This document shows positions 45,850 to 59,570 of a stretch of 64,000 nucleotides of DNA, piece after piece (position 1 is the stretch's first letter; each line of letters begins with the position of its first letter). This DNA comes from Citrus sinensis (lineage: Eukaryota; Streptophyta; Magnoliopsida; Sapindales; Rutaceae), in NCBI RefSeq assembly GCF_022201045.2, contig NC_068564.1, forward strand, positions 620,001-684,000, given 5' to 3'. The position numbers and the translations under genes were made by a program. A model generated the notes under the pieces. The model saw nothing but the letters and a program-made list of their open reading frames with translations, was not told where the DNA came from and searched no databases.

Positions 45850-48735
45850 ATGTCGCAGAGCAGCGGAGAGAGCGGCGGTGGGCCCGACTTTCATTTACCT
45901 GACGAGGTACTGGCGGTGATACCGACGGATCCGTACGACCAGCTGGATCTGGCGCGTAAGATCACGTCCATGGCCATCGCGTCGCGCGTGTCGAAGCTGG
46001 AGACGGAGACGGGGACGATGAGGCAGATGCTGTACGAGAAAGATCGCCTGATATGCGAGCTCGAAGAGAGATTGTCGCACGTGCAAAAGGTGTACCAAGA
46101 AGCCGACTCGAAGTTGAAAATTTTCATCGATGATAATGTAAGCTTGCTTAATTTTGTAAATTATCTGTTATTTCACTTGAAACGTTAGGGTTTTGTGGCT
46201 TTTTTTTTTGTAAATTTGTGGTTTTTAGGAATTATTGACGAAATGTTCGATTGTTTTTTTTTCTTTTTCCTTTTTTATTAAAAGGCTAAGCTTGCGAAGG
46301 AACGAGATTCGTTGGCAATGACTGTGAGGAATCTAAGCCGTGATTTAGCAAAGGTTAGACATGAAAATTATTTGACTAAAATTGTAGCTGAATGTTGTAC
46401 TTTAATTGGTCAAATTGTTGTGTGCATTGTTGCATTTTCGATTCAATTGAATGAAATTTACGCCAACAATTTCAATGCTGCCTAATTATACTGAGTGCTT
46501 AAACAGAATGTGTATGTATGCAGTTCTATTATAGTGATTGGTGCGTTTTTTACTTGCAGTTGGAAACATTTAAGAGACAACTGATGCAGTCGCTGAATGA
46601 TGACAATTCATCTGTAAGAATTTCATACGAACCAATTTCAATTTATTTGTTTGTGTGCTACATGACTTTTGTTTGTACATTTTGTTGTAAACCACTCATT
46701 TGTTACCGGTTTTTTGTATCTTTGACTGCAGGCTGAAACTGTGGATATTGGGACCTGTGACCAGCCGGTTCCAAGAGCCTATCCTGACAAGGGTACTATT
46801 AATCTTGGCTTGAAATATTTTCTGATTCAATATGACCTTTATTATGAACCAATTATGATTATTGACTCTGTTTTTTTGTTCAAAGAATTTAACTTCGTTT
46901 TTCCTCTTGTGTTTGCCTTTTCATGATCATTCAATCAATTCCCATACCTATGCTAGATGGTGGGAACAATGGCTATACTGCACATCGTAGCTTCAATGGT
47001 TCAACAGATATGGGAAACACAGTTGACGAAGGTAATTGAAATAGTCTTTTCTGCGCATTTTACTGCATGGCTTATGCATATTATATGTTATGATTGGTTC
47101 TATGATGATATAAGATTAAATTCATGCTAGAAACGTACTCTATCGGTTGGTATGGAATGCTATCTAGAATTGTATGCTAGACTTAATTTAAATGTTCATT
47201 ACTTCAATAGAAAGTAGAGAAACCTAGCAAAATAGGTATGTTAACATTTAAGTATGGTTAGAATCTGGATGCATTTGCCAAGTCAAATTTTCAAAGGCTT
47301 ATAGGAATTGTTGCTTCCATTGCTACTGTTCTGATAGAAACAAAGAATAAATATTTACTTACATTACTTTCGGTAAACTAAAATTTAAAATTTCGTACAA
47401 TTCAAGATAAGCTTTGCCAAAATCTTCTCACTAAAAGCTTAAAAATTGATTGAAAGTTTAGATGCAGTCTTCGGGAAAATGATTAGTTTAAACTTATAAA
47501 TCAACAAGATGAGCTAGCTACTACGTATAGGGGCAACTATCAAGAATGAATATCATCTTGGAGGCAATAACAAAGCTGATACTTTCTATTTTCTTAGGAC
47601 TTTGCTGTTTGATAATTCAATGCATATGGATGCATATTGAAGCATTCTGCAAGTTTCACGGCTAAGCCCTTTCAAGTCTTGTTGACTCAGTATCCTCAAA
47701 CTTATCCTGTGTAGGCTGTTCTCAAGTTAATATATAGTGTTTACAAGGGTCTGCTTATTTATTCAGCATTTGAAGCTTATTTAACAAAAATAGAAAAAAG
47801 GGTTTACTTATGCTGATTGTTTGATCAACAGTTTCAAGAAATACTGCACAAAGATTTTCTCTAACTCCATATATCACACCACGGCTGACTCCAACTGGAA
47901 CTCCGAAAGTTATTTCCACAAGTGTATCCCCTAGAGGTTATTCTGTTGCTGGATCTCCCAAAAGAACCTCTGGTACAATGTCTCCAACAAAAACTCAGAA
48001 TGATGGACGGATTTCACTGTCTTCATGGTATCCTTCAAGCCAGCAGTCATCAGCAGCAAACTCTCCTCCTCGTGGGCGTTCACTTCCAGGTTTATAATGT
48101 TTAATTCTCATTTATCCACTGCTAGTGAGTCTTGTCTTGGTATTTGTTCAACAAGCTTCCTATTGCACCTAGATTATTCAAGTATATATTTTGGTTGCTT
48201 GGTTAGATTTAATTGATTGTATCCTATTCTAGCACTTGCGCTTTTTATCACATTTGCTAAACCAATTTTCATTTCCGTCCTGATAATTTTTCTATTTTCT
48301 GTGAATAACAATAGGGCGCACTCCTCGAATTGATGGAAAGGAGTTCTTCCGCCAAGCCAGGTGAGTTCCACTATTCCAATTCTAATGTGTATGTGGCGAC
48401 TGATGTGCCACAGGAACTTTCAGGATCTTTACTGACTGATTAGGATATATTTGTAATTCAGGAGTCGCCTATCATATGAACAATTCAGTGCATTTCTGGC
48501 TAGCATCAAGGAGTTAAATGCTCAGAAGCAAACCCGAGAGGTAATGAGTTACTGATTGTACTTTTTCATTATTTTTCATATTGATGCAAAATGATATATT
48601 GCAGTTTGATTTGACGACTGACTTCTATCTATCACCATTCAGGAAACCTTGAGGAAAGCAGAAGAGATTTTTGGGACAGACAACAAAGATCTTTATTTGT
48701 ATTTCCAAGGATTACTCAACCGTAATGTACACTAG
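45850..48735 (+). CDS. At4g15545-like coiled-coil protein (340 aa)
   Basis: Exons 45850-46137, 46285-46353, 46560-46613, 46732-46792, 46957-47031, 47832-48089, 48315-48360, 48462-48540, 48643-48735 join in frame. The N-terminus contains DFHLPDEVLAVIPTDPYDQL and ARKITSMAIASRVSKLETET, the signature of the plant At4g15545/At1g16520/At1g56080 family. A coiled coil runs over about residues 50-135, then a Ser/Thr/Pro-rich linker (FSLTPYITPRLTPTGTPKVI), and a conserved C-terminal block FFRQARSRLSYEQFSAFLAS, IKELNAQKQTREETLRKAEE, IFGTDNKDLYLYFQGLLNR. Arabidopsis members have been reported as NAI2-interacting proteins of ER bodies; I recall this rather than derive it. Enzymatic function is not expected; a scaffold role is likely. 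The 3' UTR may contain an intron (donor ATTG-GTATGTC near 48772). Confidence 0.9.
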
Positions 48736-48930
48736 ACCTCAGAATCTCTGCTTGAGATGGATTACCATAATTGGTATGTCATCCATAATTGGCATATTTG
48801 GTGTCTGATTCTGTACTTGCATGTGTCTTCATGCACTCTTAGATTGTCTCGCAATATTTGTTAAACTTATTGAGATTATGAAGTTGATGAAATACATTGA
48901 TATACGGATATTAATTTCAATCATATAAAT

Positions 48931-49876
48931 GAGGGGGTGTTCAGTACCGTTCTACTCGGGTCATTCTCGTTTTTGTTTTATAAATTCAAGTGAAATAAGT
49001 GTTTGGTAGTCTTTCTCGTAAAATGTGATTGTAAAACACAAAATCTGACTTAACTTTTGCAGTTGTAAATTACAAAACAACTTATACATGTCTTACTTGC
49101 TTTATGAAACAGATTGTAAAGTAAATTATAATAATAAACACGGCTAATAAATAATAATAGGTAGTCTCCATCTTTACTCTTAACACCTCATCTATCTACC
49201 TTATCTCTTAATTCTCATCTCCCTCCCCTTTTTGGGACATATTTCTGGGTTCTTATACATTTTATTCAGTTTTATTTTGATAAAATCACCAAAGATCTGC
49301 AGAGATTTACACTGATCTTTGCAGATCTGGGTATTTGGTTCTTCATTGTAAGCATGCAATCTTTTCTTTAGAAACGCGATATTTAATAACTTTTATATTG
49401 ATATGTTAAAAATGTTGAAAGGAGAATTTGATTTTTTTTTAATAAAATGGAGAATTAGATTTAATATTTTTAAATTTTTTTTTCCTCCTTTTAAATCATT
49501 TTCGAATCAAGTATATAAGGTAGGAAGATCTGCTGAACAGCGAGCACATTAGCAAAAAACAATTATTTAGAAAAAATCAAAATTATAATAATTATTATTG
49601 TAAGTTGGTATATTGAAAAACAAACTAGCTTTTATATAAATTTTAAACACAAAATTAATTTGCATGTAGTAAAACTGTTAATAGATTCATTATTTTTTCA
49701 TTTTTAACTTTATATACTGAACGCGTATTATTATTTTCGTTTTCAAAATATAGGATACACAAAATAATAATAAACACATACCTAAATTAAGAATATAACA
49801 ACTTCAAAACACAATTTCCATTCTCATTTTGTTTTAAGAAAATAGAAATTTAAAAGCAATACCGAACGTGCCCTTA
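48931..49876. mobile_element. hAT-like non-autonomous element in the 3' region of the At4g15545-like gene
   Basis: Left GGGGGTGTTCAGTACCGTTC; right (inverted) AAGGGCACGTTCGGTATTGC, with matched subterminal blocks (left CATTCTCGTTTTTGTTTT, right CATTCTCATTTTGTTTT, the latter inverted). About 945 bp, AT-rich, no transposase frame. Duplication not resolved, so the superfamily is a guess from the G(T/C)GTTCGGTA-style ends. Confidence 0.6.
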
Positions 49877-52800
49877 AATATCCATTTCAAGGATATTAAT
49901 TTTGTTCCTTGTAAAATAATAAATGCTTAGGTGAGATGTATTGAGATATCCTGGTATTAGTAATACATCCTGCTATATCCTTGAGATAATGATAGAATGG
50001 CCAAGGTGATGATTTTTTTTACTTCAACACGTTTTCTATGTCTAATGATTTTGTTGGACGATTCAACTGACTATTAAAAATTTTCTCCTTTTCCTTATTA
50101 TCTGAATGCTAGGTCAAATTGATGGGTTTTGTTCTGTCAGCTGCGACCAAACTGTTCCCAGCTGCATCGTGCAAATGGTTCGTGGTTGATTCTCTTTGCC
50201 CTCTGATTTGTCGAAATGCGTTCCGCATGCATTTTTCGGCCTTATGTTCCAGCAAACTAGGTTTTAGGATTTGTTAATTCCAGTGATTATTGCTGGTAAG
50301 CCCTGTAAATAGTTGCTTTGTCATCAACATTTGATGCCAGCTTCTTAAAAGAAGATTACTTATTGCACCTTGCAAGATTTTGTTTTCTTAAAACAAGATT
50401 GTAAAGAGGAAATTTTTCTACAATTCAGCCGATGCTCTCTCTTCCCCCCTCCCTCTCTCTCGCTTTCTGTGTGTGTGTGTGTGTGTGTTTGATGCTCTTT
50501 ATGTTTTGCTTTGGGGTCTCATCTGTTGTGAATTGCAAACGCTATTGTCAAATCAAAGGGTGATATTAATGTCCATCTAAAATGATGTTTTGTCTTTCAT
50601 TTTATGGCTATGAGCCTTGGATGCATCAGATGCTGCCTGCAAGTTGCCTAAATATTTTGTGATTTATGAGACACTAAATTTTAGATACGCTTATCTATAT
50701 GAAGAATGGTTGTCGGAAAACACTGTAGTTTTCTACCCCTTCTTTTTCGTCGCCTTTGTGAAATTGTTTGATTATTTGTTTATCCTGGAAAACATTACCG
50801 GCAACTTGAATATTTTAGAATAATTTTGTTTCCCTGTATTTACTTTTGCCTTTTCTTGATAAAAAGTGATGACCCTTAGTGATAAAAGGTTTTTACTATG
50901 TATTGAAATTTTGAAATTGTTTGTTTAAGTGATTAACACTGATAAAGTAGAAGATATTTTTGTTCAGGTGATTTATACTGGATAACCCGCTACATATTGC
51001 ATCTTTGAAAGGTAAGCAAAGCAATTTCTCTTTCACTAAAAATGGGGGGGCATGAAAACCAGTTTGCAAGAAATTGAAGTGAAAGCTGTAGAGGTAAAGC
51101 TAAACATATCAATCTTTGAACAAGAATCTCAGGGTTTTTTTGGTTCAGATAGGGGAAAAAAAAGTAAAAAAGAAAAAAAAAGTTTACGAAATAGAACAAG
51201 AATACTTGCTAGGATGCCAAACAATTGGAAAATGATAAAAGAAAAGAAGAAAGGAAAGGTTCCGTAGTGATCTTTTGCTTAAAAATCAGATTAGATTCAT
51301 TTTTGGGCAACATGCGCCTCATGGCTTTGTTGGATCATGCAGTATATGAATATCATCCACTTGACAAGCTTGAAGATAAAAAGATCATAAGGAATTATGT
51401 CAGGTCATTGAGCATGGTAACCAACAAATAAGAACGTTGAATTATCGCTTAACACAAAAGGTTAAGAGATTTTTTATGCACATCAAGCTTGCCTAATGAC
51501 GGGAAAATTTAAACATACAGGGACTCACCCTTTTTGTTTCAAGTTAAGTTACCGATTGTGGTAAAAACTTGAATGAATGGGTAGATGTTCAATAATCTGT
51601 TAGAGAGTTATATTTACAAAACAATGCTGTTTGGTATAATTTTTCACTTTTTATTAAAAACTTTAGTTTTTCGTTTAATTCTCAAGTTTTTGTTATTGAC
51701 ACGTCAAGATTTACTGTAGGGTATTTAATAAATTGAATTATAAGTTGAGGGATGAAAATGAAAACTTGAGAGGTTGGTAATGAAAATTTTCGAAAACTAG
51801 AGGTTATTGAGTTGAAAGTAGGAGTGTGAGCATTGTACCGCACTAGTACCTCTTTTAAAGATTTCACAAGCAGAAGAATTTGTCTTCCCAACTAAGCTGA
51901 AAAAGTGTGTAACTTAGTTGTGAAGCAATAGATTTTAATTCCCTAAGAGCTGGCTTTTGAATGTGGAAACCATCAGTATTCGTACTAATCTATTTAGCTC
52001 TCATCAACCAGTTTAAGCCTTCCAAGTAATTTGTTTAAAGCTTTCAAGTAATTTGTTTAACTAAACATGACTATCAAGTTAAATTTTTTGTCTAAATCTT
52101 ATGAAATCTAAATTTATTTGGATCTTGTCTGACATGCTCGAAGGCTCTCACTTAATAGCTTAAGCTTCTAGGATTTAGCTACAAAATAAACAAGTTGCTT
52201 GAGAATTTTCATCAAAAGTGGGAGAAAATAGAGGCACAGGATTGCTGCTAGTAAGTTGGTTGATAGGAAAGGAAGAGGGATTATGATCATTGATCAGAGG
52301 CACCAGATACTGTGTATAAAATCTTCCATTTTCTCTATCTATTTTCCACCTTTTTCAGGGGAATTTCCAGCAAAGTTAAAATTTCACTCACAAGCCTCCT
52401 TAAGAATTATACATAACTTTTTCTTTTTTCTTCTCTCCAAGCTGCCCTTTCATTTGTCCGTAATTGTAGTGATTACAAGAGGAAAATGAAAACATTAAAG
52501 CCAAGGTTCCTTTTTAAGATAACAAAAGATGGAACAAAATGTGTATATATACCTTTTCTCCTAAGAAATCTTGAACCAGATACCCATTCAAACTGAGAAA
52601 ACATATCTTTTCAAAAAGTTTTCGACAGCAATAAAACATGTGAGAGCTTTTCCTATTCTTAAACATTTTCAAACTTAAAAAAGTATTAACATTTTCAAGC
52701 TTTAACAAAAAGGGATCAGCTTCATATAATATTAGATCAAAGTACTTCCAGATTAAAGGTTTGTGTCTTTTTTATTAGCTAATAGATTGAGTTTCGCTTT

Positions 52801-53619
52801 TCTTTTTTTTTTTAACATAAATTTCATTCCACTGCAAATAAATAACTTTACAATTTACAATCAATTTGTTATAATAAATGGCTGGATAAACTGTTCAAAA
52901 ATACTTTCACCAAACATCACGCAATATATATAGCATTCTTCACCGCTATAATCGGTTTCACTAATCAATATAGTGACAAATTTATTCTAGCAATTTGATC
53001 CAAAACTTGTAGTTTTCTACATTTAAATCGTTGAGGCTAAAGACTAATGAGAAAACATCGTTTACCATAACGAAGCAACATGAAATAAAATTAAAAAAAA
53101 AAAAACCAAAGTCCTTCTAGAGAATCATTTAAATTGATGGTCAATGTTGATGTCTTCATGACACTTCCAGTGAATAGAACACTAGAGGAGCCCTTACATC
53201 TCAAGCACATAATCTACAAGTCCTGTGAAAAATCTGCTTCCAATACGGAATCACTTGTCTAATCAAAAAAGGGGGATTTGTTCCAGGCAATAAATTCATT
53301 CCAAATTACTGTAGCTGCGCTGCTGCTATTCTCTGTAGTGGGTATTGGCTGAAAAAGTAATTTTGGTGGGGAAGTTGATCAAGAAATTGAAATTTGGGGG
53401 ATATATGATGTACTAGAATTTTGATGCAAATCTAAACAAACGCATGTGTTAGATTCTTTGGCTATGAGTAGGTTGGATCTTCAGTACTACAGCTTTTTAA
53501 CGGTATAGAATAGTTAATCACATGAGGCCCTCTATATATTTTACCTTTAGCTTTTCCTTTTTGAAGCTGCATAAGTTCTTGTTCAAAAATATGTCCCTTT
53601 GGAAATGAGGAAAGTCTAA
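49877..53619. other. Gene-poor stretch
   Basis: Possible distal 3' UTR of the At4g15545-like gene at about 50112-50450 (GC-richer, after an acceptor-like GAATGCTAG). A (GT)n tract at about 50468-50488. Beyond that only AT-rich spacer with short, uninformative frames. Confidence 0.45.
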
Positions 53620-53979
53620 GAGCCTGTTTGGTATGGTTTATTTAAGAGCTATAAGTGTTTATTTAATCGTATAAGCACTTTTTAAAATTTTTTATGGTGT
53701 TTGGTTATTTTTTTAGTAGAGTTTTTTTAGCTTAAATAAGCTAATTTACCTCTACTAGGAAAAGCCCAAAATTTGAGCTTTTGGGAGTAGAGGTTACAAA
53801 GCTTTTCTAAATATATATAATATAAAAAATATCACATAGTTTAATGGTTCAAAAATACTTTTTTTATTGACAACCAAACACCTAATGACTTTTTGTCCAA
53901 AAATTCTATTGGTATAAGCTCTACTGCTATAAGCTCTACTGTTATAAGTTCTATTTAATAAGCTGTACCAAACGGAGCC
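53620..53979. mobile_element. Tourist-like MITE, 360 bp
   Basis: Left GAGCCTGTTTGGTATGG; right (inverted) GGCTCCGTTTGGTACAG; flanked by TAA at 53617-53619 and 53980-53982. This is the end and target style of PIF/Harbinger-type MITEs. The interior has repeated TATAAGCTCTACTG units. An older relative lies at 59571-59997. Confidence 0.8.
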
Positions 53980-53982
53980 TAA

Positions 53983-55081
53983 ATAAAGACCAAAACTCAA
54001 ATGCATAAACCGCAAGTCCTGGTCACTACCTTATTAGTGCGCAATTTTACTAGCAATAAAGACCAAAACATAGGGGGGAAATGAAAAAAGAAACCATGCT
54101 ATAATAGAAACTAATCAACTACTATTTCCATTATTTTTATATTCAAATTCATGAAGTTTGATTTGCCTTGCATGCTAACCTAACCTTGTGATGAACAAAA
54201 TACAAGGCTATGATTGGCGGTTATTGGATAGCAATGTATAAGATACATGTAATTAAATTGTAATTGTAGACTATTAATAAATGTACATAAGACATAAAAT
54301 CTTTTATAAAACTCAGCAAAACTCATATAGACATACGAAATAAGTTGAAAAAAATTTAACATGAGATAAAATATTTATAAACAGTAATGATAGAGATATG
54401 TACAAATTCTTTTACCATTGAAGTTATAGTCTAACTTATCATCGCAATAATTAAGTGATCATAATTCTAAATCAGGAATTTATTGAATCTCAAAATTCAT
54501 CAGTGCGGTTGAATAATTATCTTATTATAATATACAGTTTTCTACTACTATTTTTGAGGAATAAGAGCTGATCTTATATATTCTCTGACTACGTGTAGTT
54601 TCATCAAAGTTTACCTACAAGAAAAAAAGGGAAAAGAAAATTTCATTAATTAGACCATAAAACCACTTAATTTTACTTAGTGCTCTAATTTGCCAGCTCA
54701 ATACTACGAAAACCATCACATCTTGCTTTTGGTTATACAATTAGCAAAAAAAGCTCTCCGCAAGCTGTGACACTGACACTTCTCTATATACCAAATTTAT
54801 ACACACTCTTAATTTTAGTTAATTACAAAAAACAACAAACTTTTTTAAGTGTAACAAACTCAATTAAAATATAATTACGCGTTTACAGCTTAATACATCT
54901 CGGTGATAAGATAACACAACTCACTGAACAGTCAAGTAATTGGTTTCGCTAATTATGTCTTAAAATTTAACAAGTAAAAATGTGGGCAGTTAATTAGCAT
55001 GCATGGGCAGTACGGGCAGGACAAGTTGCAACAAAAACAAAAGCCACCGCCACTACTATCACTTTCATGCATATATATATA
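53983..55081. other. Upstream region of the CCT-domain gene
   Basis: AT-rich spacer; no coding frame. The last 150 bases are promoter-like with an (AT)n tract leading into the TATA box. Confidence 0.5.
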
Positions 55082-55089
55082 TATAAATA
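55082..55089 (+). promoter_or_regulatory. TATA box of the CCT-domain gene
   Basis: TATAAATA at the end of an (AT)n tract, 102 bases before the start codon. Confidence 0.5.
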
Positions 55090-55191
55090 TAAATATTCAT
55101 CGCCATTAAGTTTCAGTGTCACATACAAACCAATAAGAACAAATTTTTTATAGGCTAGCCCTGCTGCCTTCAGTTTCTATCTTTATTTTCA

Positions 55192-56421
55192 ATGGCTTCA
55201 ATTCCCCAGTTTTACTCTGATGATTCATTTTCAAGTGCGGAGCTTTCCCAGTTTCCGTATCCGATATCGGCAGCCATGGCAGCTGCCGGAGAGAGTACTA
55301 ATTATGGCGAGTGCCCTGGCAATTCAGTTTCTAGCTGTGGTGGTTCGGTTTCAAGTGGTAATAATGGTCCAATATGGGGTACTGAAGAGAACTTTCCAAT
55401 AGTCTCTTTTGAAAATATTCTGGCACCGGAATCCGACGTCGTTTCCTCTTCTCCGTTGATTCCTTTTACGGCTGAACAACTCGGAATATACGACTCAATG
55501 GTGCCTACATTGGCTGAATATAACGGCATGGCCATGTGTGGGACTAATGAGATTCAAAACTATGGTGCCAGATTCCAGCTTCCCTCCGCTGCCTGTGAGT
55601 TTGGAGATGACTGCTGTGCTTTTATGCATGATTTGAAGCCTATGCATCCAGCTACCGGAGAAAATTGGGTAACTAATTTGTTTGTTTTTTATTTTTACGT
55701 TTTTTTTAAATTGATAAAAAAGATTTTTGCATGGGAATTAATTAGTTAAAGCTATGTGAATAATCTTTTACTAATTATATATTATATGTATGTATGCAGG
55801 GAATCCAAAATAATCAAATGGCATCAATGGAAGACGCTAATGTTATAAAAGTTGGTCGGTATTCAGTTGAAGAAAGGAAAGATCGAATTCTCAGATACTT
55901 GAAGAAGAAAAATCAAAGGAACTTTAACAAGACCATCAAGGTTTTTATTTTTATTTTTTCGCACAAACAATTATTATTATTTTTTTCTACTTAATAATTC
56001 ATTGTGATCTATTATTTATTATACAGTACGCATGTCGCAAAACCCTAGCAGACCGCCGGGTACGTGTCCGTGGGAGATTCGCGAGGAATAATGAGCTGTG
56101 CGAAGAAGATCAGACGGTGATGAAGAACGATGATAATTCTCACAAAGGCAAGAATCCATACTGTGTTGACGATGATGTTCAGGTAACAACTCTCCTCAAA
56201 TAAGTTGCTTTAGATTAGATTAAAAGGATTTAAAAATAATTACTAGGAAATTGATTGTTGTTCTTTCTCAAGATTAAATAGACCAAAAAGGGTATGAGTT
56301 TATGTTCATGTTCTAATGATGATAATTTACTTGTGTGTTTCAGATGAAACAAGATGAGGAGTGGCTGCAAGAAGCTATGGCAAGTCTTATGTACTTACCA
56401 TATATTGCTGGGTATAATTGA
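55192..56421 (+). CDS. CCT-domain transcriptional regulator (CMF type), 283 aa
   Basis: Exons 55192-55668, 55800-55940, 56027-56182, 56344-56421, all in frame. The N-terminal ~160 residues are Ser/Gly/acidic rich with no B-box zinc finger, so this is a CCT-motif-family (CMF) rather than a CONSTANS-like protein. The CCT domain at about 179-223 reads RYSVEERKDRILRYLKKKNQ, RNFNKTIKYACRKTLADRRV, RVRGRF, split by the second intron as is usual. The CCT domain gives nuclear localisation and NF-Y-type DNA complex formation. The C-terminus carries WLQEAMASLMYLPYIAGYN, as in ASML2-like proteins that respond to sugar. The role could be in sugar response, light or flowering; the sequence does not decide. 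Confidence 0.92.
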
Positions 56422-59400
56422 TTAATTAATTTATTAATTATATGTGTAGAGTTTCGAGTGTATGTATGAAGAAGACATGCACTGGCTAACAAGTAGTTAA
56501 TATTGTTGCGCCGTCCTTATCATTAGCCATTGCTTTCAAATTCGGGGTTATCGTTCTCGGTTGTGACTTAATTGTAAGCTTTAGTTGCTATATATATAGA
56601 AGTTCCAATAGAAAGATTTCTTGTACTTACGTTTTGGTTTTTCTTATCTTTCTGAAAGAGATAGGCAGTTTTTACTTACTATAGTTGGTTCAACCGATAA
56701 GCTTTTACAATATGTATCGAATTAATACAGGTCCAAAACCGGCTCAAAAGGTAAGAGATTCAGTTTTTCCGTTGATACATGTTAAGGTTTTAAAGAAAAC
56801 GAAAAAGAAAATTCTTAGATGATGACATTTAAAAATTTATTTACTTTTTTATGAGTGATCAAATCAGAAGCACCTAAAGGTTCTTAATCAATGATTAAAT
56901 TCAGTGTTGTCACCATTGACGATTCCATTGAAGTCATTAATCTTAACAAATCTAAGGTATCTTTGGAACTAATCATCATTAGTTTGAAATGATGGCACAA
57001 ATATTATTCCTTAAAAATAATCCACTAATTAAGTTGATGTTTCTCACCCTCTTGTGAAAAAAAAAAAACAATTTAAAATTCATGTGGCTATAAATATGTT
57101 GCAAAAACAAGTGGGGTCCTTTTCCGGTCTGCTCTAAATAATTTTGGTGAAGAAAGTAAATAATTTCTTAGATAATATTGAAAGTTACATTAACTATAGA
57201 ATTGCACTAAACAAGCCAAGTAAAAAGTTTGTCTAACTAATTCGTTCAGATCACGATTCTCTATTGATTTTAACTTTTATTTCAAGAGTAAATTTTTAAT
57301 ATGGGATATGTTGTGTTATTAAAAATAAGGGATCAATTAAAAGACAAGAAAAATACACACTTTATTCACTATATTATAAAACAAAATACACTATATTGAA
57401 GTAAGTGTTTTTTTTTATCTTATAGTAAAAATAAGGGATTCATTACTAGGTAATCAATCTTTATTTCAATTAGAAAATACATATATCTTATTGATAATTA
57501 ATAAAGAAAAATATCTTGGTAATTAATTAATAAAAAAAAAAACTCAAAGATCTAGTTGAATAGTTTTTCGGCTGGCCACCTGATCAAGAGTGTGAATCTT
57601 AAAGGAAGTAGGCGGTTGAAAAAATTAATTTAAACTTCGCCCCATTATACTTGTGGCACAAAATGATAAAAGAAAATAAAATACAGTACATTTTACATGC
57701 CGTATACAAAATCTTAGAAAATTTATGATGCAAACAATTAGTATAATTGCTTTCTTTGAGAAATGCTTAATCTCTCCTTTAAACTGAGAGACCGAAGCCA
57801 AGATGAAAAAAAAAAAAAAAAAGTAATTAAATTGTTTTTAAAGATTCGAAATGTTTGTTATCGTCTTTGGATCAAACTTCAGTCTCCATGAAAGTTGCTT
57901 CGAGATGAAACAATGTGAAGATTGATGGAAACGAGAATATTTTGACCAGTCTCATATAATTTTTCTTTCAAGCTTTTCATGGTTGTAGTGGCTTAAAGGA
58001 ACCTAGCTACATTTCCAATCACTTTATTATAAATATGTTATGCTAAATCTTTCTCTATTTATGATCGTAAGGTAAAGGCTTTGAAATCTTCTATCAATTC
58101 TTCTATAGGTTCTCATTAGGTTGCCCACATGTTCCTTTGAAAAATTGTACGTCAATAATCTAAGTAGCCGCAATTTATCTCATCGTTTGTGCAAATAAGC
58201 ATATCTTGTTTGCCATTAATTATCAAAGATACATGGGACACAAAGTATATAACCCTTGGTGCTACTTTAGTCTTTATCATCCCTACAAGTGGGGCTAACA
58301 TCTTCTAATTAATAGTTTTGTTTCCCACATTTTTATTTCATTACTTAAGTTGTTCTTATTAATTCGATAATAAAAAGATTATTCTTTTTCTCCTTCTTTC
58401 CCCTCTTTTCTCAACCTCGATAGAATGATAAAAATAATTTTTCTTTCTCCCGACATTTGCATAAATTGCCCAAACATGCATTCTTAAAATATAAGTCCCC
58501 TAATTGTGAAGCTTCTAACTAAGAAGATTTGTCCAAAATTTCCACTGAAGAGGAGGCAAAACACTTTGCTGAATTCTTTAAACATTAATTTGAGTAAAAC
58601 ATACTGTTATAAATTATTAGAAGATTCGTGCCACCACCATAAACAGAGGCCTTAATTGATCTTTTTAGATTCGTTAGTTATATGGTTACCTATAATTATT
58701 AAATACAATGAGCTTAAGTTAAGAGTGGATGAAAAGGTTCTCTTTTGTCTAAATTTTCGAATGTGATGCCTTTTGTCAGGGCTAACCTTAAAAATTTTTT
58801 GTAAGGCATCTTGGTTTTAAAAAAGCTTTCTATTAGTTATGCTGGCTACCAGAGTATCAAATAGAAACTTTTTAGCATATATATATATAAAACTTTTGTT
58901 ATTATTAATAGAAACATTAAGAATAACAACTATCAATTTCATCACCTTTATCTAATTTGTTCACAGACAGATTATCAAAATTTCCCACAAAAATCAGCAT
59001 ACACTACTTATCCCTTACTATTTTCATAATATCTAATAACCCTCCTAACACCATAGTTTTTCAGTATTACCTTTATTTTTTAAAAAATTTTTAATTCATA
59101 TTGATTATAAATTAAATAAATCGTATAAATTACAATTAAAACAAAGAGATTTAAATTCTAAAAATAAAAAATATTGATTTGAGTGTGTATAAAAATTAAT
59201 AATATGATTATTTATTTTTTTATTTTTAAATATTTTTATCTTATAATACCTATTATTTATATTCTAAAGATAAAATATTAAAAAAATGACTCATTTGTCC
59301 CTCTTTTCTCTTAATTTATTTTTGTGTTAGCAGATTGTTAGATATTACAAAAGCAATAGCAATAAGTTATATATATTAATTTCAGTAGTGAGAAACTAGG

Positions 59401-59570
59401 AGATATACCTTCATTCAACCAATAGTCAAGAGAAGATCATCTGATAATTTATCCTTTCACCTTGCATATTGCTAATAAATTCATACAATTGAATTTGAAT
59501 TATATTTACTAATTCGAACTAAATCAACTACTTCTACTTTTTATCTGATAACAAGCATTGTATTTTGTTA
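56422..59570. other. Long gene-poor AT-rich stretch
   Basis: 3' UTR of the CCT gene, then about 3 kb with only short frames. No transposon end, RNA gene or coding similarity recognised. Confidence 0.5.

Noticed and set aside
50617-50823. 68-codon hydrophobic frame
   Set aside because: AT-rich, Phe/Leu-rich by composition, no similarity or regulatory context.
51052-51267. 71-codon Lys-rich frame
   Set aside because: Low-complexity A-rich sequence; no homology recognised.
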